From contig JANBPK010000831.1 in the NCBI GenBank assembly GCA_027579435.1, forward strand, positions 1 through 64,000: a DNA stretch of 64,000 nt, given 5' to 3'. Source of the DNA: Candolleomyces eurysporus. Lineage: Eukaryota; Basidiomycota; Agaricomycetes; Agaricales; Psathyrellaceae. A model generated the notes under the pieces. That model was not told the DNA's origin and did not search any database. It saw nothing but the letters and a program-made list of their open reading frames with translations. Shown piece after piece: positions 56,679 through 64,000 of this stretch. Position 1 is the first letter of the stretch, and each line of letters begins with the position of its first letter. The translations under genes were made by a program, and so were the position numbers.

Positions 56679-57650
56679 ATGTTCACCGTTGAAACTCGCA
56701 AATTTTGCTGTTGCTTGCCGGTCAGGCTCGGAGTGTTTGTAAGTTTGAAATGTCCATTTTTCAAGCAATCTGAGCGCTTTNCTGACCTTTGATACTAGAT
56801 TCTTTCTCTGCTTGCCATGGTCGGAGGTTCGGTGGTTGCTGCAGTGGGTTGGATGTCCGTCGCTCAATTCAGTGCGTCTTCATCGGGAGTCATCATGAAA
56901 TGATCAATCCTCTAATTGCTTCGTTTTACAGAGGTTCACCAGGTGGAAATTGTCGACCAAATAGCCATGTANATCCACTCCACCATCTTCACCCTCCTAG
57001 GCTTCCTCGGCATGCTCGGTTTCGTGGGCGCACTNGCNCGAAGCCGGGGAGCCGTCATCAGTTTCTCCATCGGAATTGCCATCCATTTNGGATTGAGCAT
57101 CGCTTCGGGTGTTTTCACTATCTACTCGATATTCAAGGAGAACTCTGCGGAAGCGGTGGAAGCTTGNATGGAGGGTAAGACAGATGATGAGACAAGGAAA
57201 ATCTGTCAAACCGGCATGGGTGTTGTGAAGGGTGTTATTGTGGCAGTCTACATCATTGCTTGGTTGATTGAGCTTTGTGAGTCTCCCTCTNTTNCTCCCA
57301 CCCTGGTATAGATCAATTTGACTGACTGGGATCNAATAGACGCCTACTTCATTGTCGACCGATACGCTGACCAGCTCGAAGACGAGGAATTGGCCAAGGT
57401 CATGCCTGTTATTCCTCGCCAGCCCTTCGAACCGTACCCCCACCAACCCCAAATGGGTTATAACGGCTACCCCGAGCGATTCAGCTATTCAGTATATTCG
57501 AGACGATCGTATATGGAGCCCCGCCCTGCGCCCAAGGAAGCTGAAGAGATCCCTCCTGTTCCTACCCGCCCGCGCTCGGAGTATGCCTATACTCTGCCGC
57601 AGTCGGCGTATGGTGTAAGTCGAGGGAAGGACGCGAGTGACCGCGCGTAG
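56679..57650 (+). CDS. Four-span membrane protein with Pro/Tyr-rich tail
   Basis: Starts MFTVETRKFCCCLPVRLGVF, then LSLLAMVGGSVVAAVGWM (span 1), IFTLLGFLGMLGFVGA (span 2), AVISFSIGIAIHXGLSIASG (span 3) and VVKGVIVAVYIIAWLIEL (span 4). The loop between spans 3 and 4 carries CMEGKTDDETRKICQ with two Cys. The C-terminal cytosolic part is rich in Pro, Tyr and Arg (PVIPRQPFEPYPHQPQMGYN, YSRRSYMEPRPAPKEAEEIP). This architecture is common in agaricomycetes but I know of no assigned function. Four or five exons; the last intron lies in the fourth-span exon boundary near 57280-57340. Confidence 0.78.
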
Positions 57651-57898
57651 TTTACGAGTTGAGGAGAATATTGTTTTCGGGATTTTTCTCTTGCCTGGTG
57701 CAGAGATGTTTTGGGATACTTGTAGTTTTGTAAACTACGTCGTGTTGTACGCTACTACAGGGATAAATATCATACTTTTCTGCATCTATTCATNNNNGTT
57801 TAGTGAGAGTCCTATCAGTTTGTGATGTATGTACGTCAGATCAACTGGTGCTACTCGCGCTCTTCCTTGCCTCTTCACCACCATCGGCCCTCGATGGA

Positions 57899-59869
57899 AT
57901 GTCGCTNACGACACTGATATTCTCCATCTCTCTCCTCTGGGCAGCCATANATGCCGTTCATGCGTTCCTCTTCAGACGTGGCCGCTTGTCTTCGGCCCTN
58001 CCGTTNANCGGAGGTAANACTAGGTCGAGGAGTCGTCTAACAACNNNGGCAACATCATCGTCGTCCTGGCAAGTCTCGTTAAAGGGACTCCGGTTACAGG
58101 TCTCCACGACCGCATGGAACGAAGCTCACGATAGTNTAGCTGGGCACCTTCTTCGCAGGACGAATAGAAAGCTTTTGGACTCGTTGAGAGTGGTGTATAA
58201 TGTCGGTGTTGGGGCTGCGGTTTGTGGGATGGTCGTTGCGTGTNTGGGTCTCTTATGGGTTTTGACTTCCCCGTTGTTGAGATGGGTGTCAGGAGAGAAC
58301 ATTCCTGGGAGCGGCAGCCTAGGACATCTTGCGCGGAGGGATTTGGCATTTGACGGAATGGATTCCTATGAGGGTATGGATCAGTCACGGTCGTCTTCCT
58401 TTGGTTTGACGATGATTGTACGTTCGTTCCCCTTTTCCNAATGGTACCCATTCAAGCTCAATTGAATACGTGAATTAGATTCCTGGGGTCACTGTACCGC
58501 TTTCTGACCTCCCATTCATCGTGNTATCGGTGTTCATGTCCCAAGCTTTTCATGAATTCGGACATGCACTCGCTGCAGCCTTGTCAGTACCCACTTCCTC
58601 GCNTCTTCCTCNCTGGCGANCATTAACACATAGAATTGATGGTGTTTTAGGGATTCTATACCCCTGCTTTCGTGCGGAGCCTCCCTCACGGTGGTCATCC
58701 CAACCGCTTTTGTGTCCCTGTCGACGCCTATGTATCGCCAACTGGGAACCTTAGCCAAAGCGCGTGTGATTTCCGCAGGGCCGTTTCATAATCTCGTTAT
58801 GTGGGGAGCTCTCGTGTTTTTGAGAACAGCGGGGTTGAACTGGCTGCTCACTTCGGTTTTCTATGAAGATGTGTCGAAGGAAGGAAGGATTGTTGTGGAG
58901 GTTGACCAGGTCNGTCAGTACCGGGCAAATTCACCGNNATTATTCAAANTTTGCGGACACTGANAGAGAGAAGTATAGCTCTCCCCGTTGGCTGGGTATT
59001 TGATTCCCGGTGTAACGGTTGTGAAGCAGCTGGACGATGTGGATTTATCTGGGTCTAAACACTTCGATGTNTGGGAGCAGTACTTGGATTCGGGGCCAAT
59101 NCGACCCTCCAAGGGGTGGTGCGTGCCCCAGTCTAAACTCCGTGAGTACCTTGCGGGCCTGTTTGCTCGGTCTCCATACTCATAGGGAATGCAGAGGATC
59201 TGTCCACCTGCTGCTCCAAGAAAGGTCAAACGCCATCTCCCCAAGAAACACCGAACAATTACTGCTTTATTTCGTTCACNTCCCCTGAACAGTCACCTGC
59301 GGGGTGTACAGATCCCGTTCCCATCTTAACCAACCTTACCTTGAGTCGTTGCAGGNCCTCTNATGAGTGCAAGCTGGAATCGAAGGAAGATTCAGAGGGA
59401 GAAGAACGAGGAGAATGCGTCATCCCGCGNACGACNCAACTCATGAGGTTAATNGTACAAGACCGCGATGGCGATCCCCGCAGAGTGCTCCTTTGGAATG
59501 GACCTAAAAAGGAGATTAAAGACCAAGGTTTGCTACTTTCCCGTCTCCGTGTTGTTCGCGCTTAGCCTTATATCCTCCGTCCTCCGTACTTGTAGTATCC
59601 ATAGGAAGGTGGANAGCTCGGTTCTTGTTTCCTTCCTTGCAAATTCTCGNANGATGGNAGAGAATGTGGAGGTACGTTTACCGGTTCANTTCTCCGCTTT
59701 TCGCGAATNTTTNTTGAATNCNAACTTCCTTTTGAACAGCTATTTGGAGATGGCATCGGTGTCTTTATATCTNNTCAATTTGCTGCCGCTTCCTTTCCTC
59801 GATGGATCAGAGCTCATTCGGTGTTTGGTACGAGATAGAGGCCAACGGCATGTAGAAGCTCAGGTGTGA
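57899..59869 (+). CDS. Site-2 protease-like intramembrane metalloprotease
   Basis: Cleaves membrane-bound transcription factors, in fungi of the SREBP type that control sterol and low-oxygen response. The start at 57899 opens a hydrophobic segment (TLIFSISLLWAAI). The zinc-binding HExxH is in MSQAFHEFGHALAAAL; downstream are SLTVVIPTAFVSLSTPMYRQ, LAKARVISAGPFHNLVMWGA and a luminal region with CCSKKG-like cysteines. The third zinc ligand is in NLLPLPFLDGSELIRC (LDG). Ns are frequent and some exons could not be joined cleanly, so internal boundaries and the C-terminus (taken at 59869) are uncertain. Confidence 0.85.
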
Positions 59870-60327
59870 CACGGAGAAATTTATGAGACGANAATTTATC
59901 TANCAATCTTCACCCGGAATTAAGACCGCTAACACGTTGCTCGCCCAACGAANGGTTCACTTGCAGAACCATNACCAGAAGATTAGTCGAAGGCTAAGAA
60001 CCCTCGGAGACCAAGTTGGCCGGTAACCGGTCGAAGGAGCTGACAAACAGAAGTGATTGAGGAGCTNGAGCTGGGAAGAAGGAGACAGGCCGNATTTCTC
60101 GGGATTGGCNTCCACAAAATTTGGCTGCTGCTGGGTTCGAACACTCACCCGATCGTGAGCCTGACCAGTTTAGCGCCTTGTGCGCACAGACCTTGCTTAG
60201 TCATCCGACCACNANNACAGATATTGATTGGCACTGATCCTATTCATCGACCACAACGACGAGCATATCGACGGGGCGCAACATATCTGCCTATAGACCG
60301 TGACGGAATACGGGGNAAAATATAACT
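59870..60327. other. Intergenic, nothing recognised
   Basis: 3' flank of the protease and promoter of eIF3g. A GGTTCGAAC-like string near 60134 resembles a pol III B box but no tRNA fold is found around it. Confidence 0.5.
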
Positions 60328-61561
60328 ATGTCTGCAGCGTGAGTGACCCAAAGCTGATCCTATGCATTGGNTTGATCATCGACCACCGTCCAGAGCACAA
60401 AAAACTTCCTGGGCCGATGATATCGACGACCTCGACGGTTGGTATTGCTCTCGATTCCCCCGAGTATCCCTNCATTGACNGNTAATNCGCTCTNGAAATC
60501 AGGCTCAGCGCAAACCCCCGCTTATTCCGAGACCGTTGACGAAAACGGTGTTCGTACGATTGTCGAATATACNGTCAACGATGATGGCAAGAANGTGAAG
60601 GTACNTCGTCCNTCGCAACGAATATCCTGGAGAATATGCTCTCATNATCTCAATATTCTGTTGACNNTGTAGATCACCCGTAGAATCAAGCGGACGCTCC
60701 AAAAATCTGTCGTCGACCATACCGTCGCTGAGCGGCAAAAATGGGCCAAGTTTGGCCAGGAAAAGGGAAATAAGCCTGGTCCTGACCGGGCAACGACGAC
60801 TGTCGGCGAAAACGTGGTGCTAAAGATCTCTGCTGGTAACAAGGTGCGTTNTTGTTATACTTTGCACCGTTCGAAGTGGACGACTGATCTTTCCTTTCGC
60901 TTTAGCACCAAGAACAGGAACAAACCCCAGAGGATAACGTTAAAGCTCGTCTTACTAAGACGGCCGGTGGAGGAAAGGTTTCTTGCCGTCTTTGCAAGGG
61001 AGACCATTTCACCGCCAAATGTCCACACAAGAACGTTCTGGGAGGTTTGGATGCCGGAGGTACGTTGCGTCCTTTGCTTACATCCGTCTTTTTTTTCCCC
61101 TTATACACTCTCTGTCTTTGGTAGCCCTCAACCCGGACGACGATCTCGGTCAAGATCCCGCCCCAGCTGCTGGTCCCTCCGCTGCTGCTGCACCCNCAGG
61201 CGGCAAATATGTCCCACCGTCCATGCGTGCAGGCGGAAGTACCCGTCCTGGTTCTCTTCCCCCTGGTTCCTCGCCTTCCGGCTTCTCTGGCTCACGCGAC
61301 GATCTCCCCACCCTTCGTGTCACCAACATCTCCGAAGACACGGGAGAGAGCGATCTGCGCGAGCTCTTTGGTGTCTTTGGGAGGGTCGCGAGGGTGTACG
61401 TGGGTAGGGATAGGGAGACTGGCCAGGGCAAGGGCTTTGCGTTCGTCAGCTTTGAGGATAGGGCTGTGGCGCAGAGAGCTCTCGAGAAGGTCAACGGGCG
61501 GGGTTATGATAACTTGATTTTGAGCGTGCAATGGAGTCAGCCGAGGGAAGGCGGTCGGTAG
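60328..61561 (+). CDS. tif35: Translation initiation factor eIF3 subunit g
   Basis: RNA-binding subunit of eIF3, needed for scanning and reinitiation. The first exon is only 11 bases (ATG TCT GCA GC), followed by a donor gtgagt and a 56 bp intron, giving MSAAAQKTSWADDIDDLDG. A second intron joins to SAQTPAYSETVDENGVRTIV. The zinc knuckle is in KVSCRLCKGDHFTAKCPHKN, then KYVPPSMRAGG, and the C-terminal RRM with RNP2 LRVTNISED and RNP1 GKGFAFVSFE. It ends SVQWSQPREGGR. An intron at about 60845-60903 interrupts the sequence after ISAGNK. Confidence 0.94.
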
Positions 61562-62316
61562 ATAAACCTTGGATGTCGAAGGTACCAAAAGAGTAGGAGG
61601 GCCATTTGACTTAGTGTTCTGTTCCCTCCCTACCTGAGCTGATGTATGTATTTCTGTGTTGTATTGCAATAATCAGGCACTTTTTTCAATCGCTGGTCTC
61701 AACACACCCAACCCTTTGTAGAGAGCCGAGATTCTCAGTTCCAAGGCTATCTGACAACCTAATTGACTGAACTCTCGCTCAACCTTTATCCCCACGACGA
61801 TTTGGTCGAGGAGTCTTACGGGATGTTTCGACAACCGCGGAACGATCCCCATGAGAAGTTGGCGGGGTATCTTCTGCAAAGGAAAAATAAGAAAGTTTTG
61901 GACCAACTAACCTCCGTGTTCGTGGTGTATATTGGGAAGTGGACTCGGATTCTGTTTCCGTCCGAGAGATGGAAGCCTCCCAGCTCTCTGGAAGCGGCAT
62001 CGTTGCATTTGCTTCTGAATCTGCTGCATCTTCCTTTCAATGGCTTGTAGCTTCTTCGGTGTAAACAGCTTCCATGTTCCAGCCTTCACCATACGAGGCC
62101 CACTCACTTGAAATCGTCGACCAAGAGCTCACCAACGCCAGAGTTCCGTCCTCAAAGCAAGAGAGCACGTTTGCCAGGGTATAGCGTTGTATTGGCATAG
62201 AGACGGCATGGCGAGCGTTTTGGGGCTGCCGTCGGATTGGGACACGGGAAGGTCATAATCATAGAGCATGCGATGAGGATGTACATGAAGAGAGAGCTGG
62301 GGGAAGCAATGATGAT
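61562..62316. other. Spacer with unassigned open frames
   Basis: 3' flanks of eIF3g and RPL38, whose ends face each other. A minus-strand stretch at 61779-62220 could be a spliced small protein (pieces such as [20 protein letters not shown] and EWASYGEGWNMEAVYTEEA join in frame after one base of adjustment), but no family is recognised and an overlapping plus-strand frame at 61763-62050 competes with it. Confidence 0.35.
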
Positions 62317-62734
62317 TACTTCTTCTTTGGTGCCGCCTTGTCGACCTCGACGACGTTGAGACCTGGGGCTGGGGGTGGTTAGGTGAATGTGTTGGAGATC
62401 GAGGAGTCTGCAACGCACCAGGAGGCAAGCTCTGCTTTAGCTTCTCCGCCTTCTCTGGGTCGTCCACCGAGAGAGTGTACAGATACCGTTTACATCTGAC
62501 TTTGAACTTGGTCTGTGTCTTCCCGCCGGCGACCTTGGAGGGGATCNTTTTTTATCCGCGCCTCTGCAAACGAGGGGTGAGCGCGTGCGTGTGTCGAGAA
62601 ATATGGGGAATCGTACGCTTAGCATCCTTCCTCTGGGTGATCTTGATGAACTGCTTGATGTCGCGGATTTCTTTAGGCTGTTTGGCGTCGTCAGAGAGGT
62701 TGGGGCGGATTGCGGACGGTCATGAGCTCACCAT
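62317..62734 (-). CDS. rpl38: 60S ribosomal protein L38
   Basis: Small ribosomal protein. The first exon is just the ATG (62732-62734); a 54 bp intron follows, then [21 protein letters not shown] second intron, then ARIKK, and [40 protein letters not shown], a third intron, and [14 protein letters not shown] with stop at 62317. The N at 62547 breaks the literal frame; without it the exon reads [11 protein letters not shown]. It shares an upstream region of about 235 bp with the divergent spf1 gene. Confidence 0.94.
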
Positions 62735-62969
62735 CGTGCAGTCTTGACGGGGGTCGATTTTGTCACCGTCGCTGTGCTCGGTATGGAGTGATGTGCGAGT
62801 TGGGTGGCTGAACCTTATCATTGCAGCTGTCGGGGTTTTCCGAGACCACTTGGCAATTGCGTAATTCGGGGGCGAAAGTAAATAAATAAATAAAGAAAGG
62901 GACAGCCCTAGGCTAGGGTCATGACACGTATATTGATTGGAGTCTGACCACGACGAGCAGAACAGAACC
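62735..62969. promoter_or_regulatory. Divergent promoter between rpl38 and spf1
   Basis: 235 bp between two start codons on opposite strands, so it must hold both promoters. It contains an A/T-rich block with ataaataaataaa at about 62879-62896. No specific binding site is claimed. Confidence 0.6.
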
Positions 62970-64000
62970 ATGTACGTCGCCCGTTCCTCTGCGAATCCTC
63001 TGCTAATCCATGTCATATAGGTTTGGGGTTGCTGTTCACTCTCCGGAGATTGAACGCGCGAGTCTCCACATTGCCATTCCTTGGTACACCCACCTCTACG
63101 GCCTGCCCTTCCTTGCCTGGTATCCCGTCCTCGCATACGCCTATTTCGTCAAGTACGACCAATGGCTCGTCAGCGAGGAGTGGACCTTTTTGGCCTGCAC
63201 ACTTCTCGGTGCTGGACACGCACTTAGCTTCCTCGTCACGAAATGGAGCACCGCCGCTAGAGCTTGGGTTACCTCCAAGAAGGTGGGCGCCTCTCACTCA
63301 CATTTGCGTGTCGCCGTGCTCACCCACCCGACAGGCTTATTCTCTCCACGAAGCGACACATATCCGCCTGGTTCCGAAACTACATAGAGGCTCTGGTGAC
63401 ATTGTTCCCCTCCAGCGCAAGGACCCGAAAGACGCCACGACTTACACATTCCAGTACCAACGCGACACCTACACCGTTTCTGCAACCTCGCCGTTGACCT
63501 TTGCACGCCTCCCCTATCCCTGCACAGCGCGACCTGCTGTCGAGACCTTCCTCCGTCCCTCTGGATTGACTTCCAAGGCCATCCCGGAGCTCGAGAGTCT
63601 CTATGGCGGGAACGAATTCGACATCCCGATTCCCTCTTTCACAGAACTTCTCGGTGAACACTCTACCGCCCCCTTCTTCGTCTTCCAAGTCTTCTGTGTC
63701 GCCCTCTGGTGCCTCGACGAGTATTGGTATTACAGCTTGTTTACCTTGTTCATGTTGGTTATGTTCGAGTGCACTGTCGTATTCCAGGTGAGCTTTGATT
63801 CTACTCGTCTCGGAGAGTCTCTTGCTCATGTTATTTGGTAGCGTGTCCGAACCCTCAAAGAGTTCCGCACAATGTCGGTCGCCCCGTATCCCATCCAGTG
63901 CTATCGGGACTCCAAGTGGATCGAACTTCAGACCGACAAGCTGCTTCCCGGAGATGTTGTCTCTGTCGGTAAGTGATGTTCCCTCTTCCCCCAACAGCTT
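62970..64000 (+). CDS. spf1: P5A-type ATPase Spf1, N-terminal part (cut by window end)
   Basis: ER membrane P-type ATPase that removes misinserted transmembrane helices. The start codon is split: AT at 62970-62971, intron gtacgt...atatag (62972-63021), then G of the next exon, giving MFGVAVHSPEIERASLHIAI. The N-terminal pair of hydrophobic segments follows (YGLPFLAWYPVLAYAYFV; WTFLACTLLGAGHALSFLV), then KDPKDATTYTFQYQRDTYTV, FDIPIPSFTELLGEHSTAPF, the transmembrane pair FVFQVFCVALWCLDEYWYYS, and the A-domain start (RTLKEFRTMS, LQTDKLLPGDVVSVG). The phosphorylation site lies beyond the window. Confidence 0.93.

Noticed and set aside
60134..60146. GGTTCGAAC-like pol III B box
   Set aside because: No A box, acceptor stem or anticodon arm can be folded around it.

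Overview
The window is nuclear DNA of a filamentous basidiomycete, most likely an agaricomycete. The evidence is intron-dense genes with roughly 50-60 bp GT-AG introns, a two-domain cellobiose dehydrogenase of the wood- and litter-decay type, a crinkler-type protein, and several protein families typical of mushroom-forming fungi. Genes lie on both strands with short spacers; there are no operons. Single N characters are scattered through the sequence. In several genes and in the tRNA they behave as extra bases rather than unknown bases, so a few apparent frameshifts are probably artefacts.

Layout. 1-5.2 kb: 3' part of a catalase gene, convergent with the exosome RNA helicase MTR4. 5.3-16.1 kb: an old tandem duplication. 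Each unit carries a small unknown four-exon gene followed by the 3' part of a secreted GH18 chitinase. Unit 1 (about 5294-9498) keeps only the chitinase tail as a pseudogene; unit 2 (about 9499-14376) runs into the complete chitinase gene. 16.1-19.1 kb: no convincing gene. 19.1-24.6 kb: the septation GTPase Spg1/Tem1, divergent from cellobiose dehydrogenase. A tRNA-Gly(GCC) gene with a short intron follows at 24.7 kb.

25-34 kb is an accessory stretch: an F-box protein, a basidiomycete-specific unknown protein, a GIMAP/septin-like P-loop GTPase, a crinkler-headed kinase-like protein with altered catalytic motifs, and a decayed copy of the GTPase gene's 3' end beyond the crinkler gene.

34-64 kb is mostly housekeeping: a four-span membrane protein, the AGC kinase Ypk1/Gad8, a Cid1-type nucleotidyltransferase, conventional myosin II, a psi-factor-producing oxygenase whose P450 half lacks the heme-ligand cysteine, the SNARE Ykt6, a DUF985 cupin, a second four-span membrane protein, a site-2 protease, eIF3g, ribosomal protein L38, and the start of the P5A ATPase Spf1, cut by the window end.

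No CRISPR array, intact transposon or rRNA was seen. The most unusual items are the duplicated orphan gene pair, the accessory cluster at 27-34 kb, and the oxygenase with a probably non-functional P450 domain.
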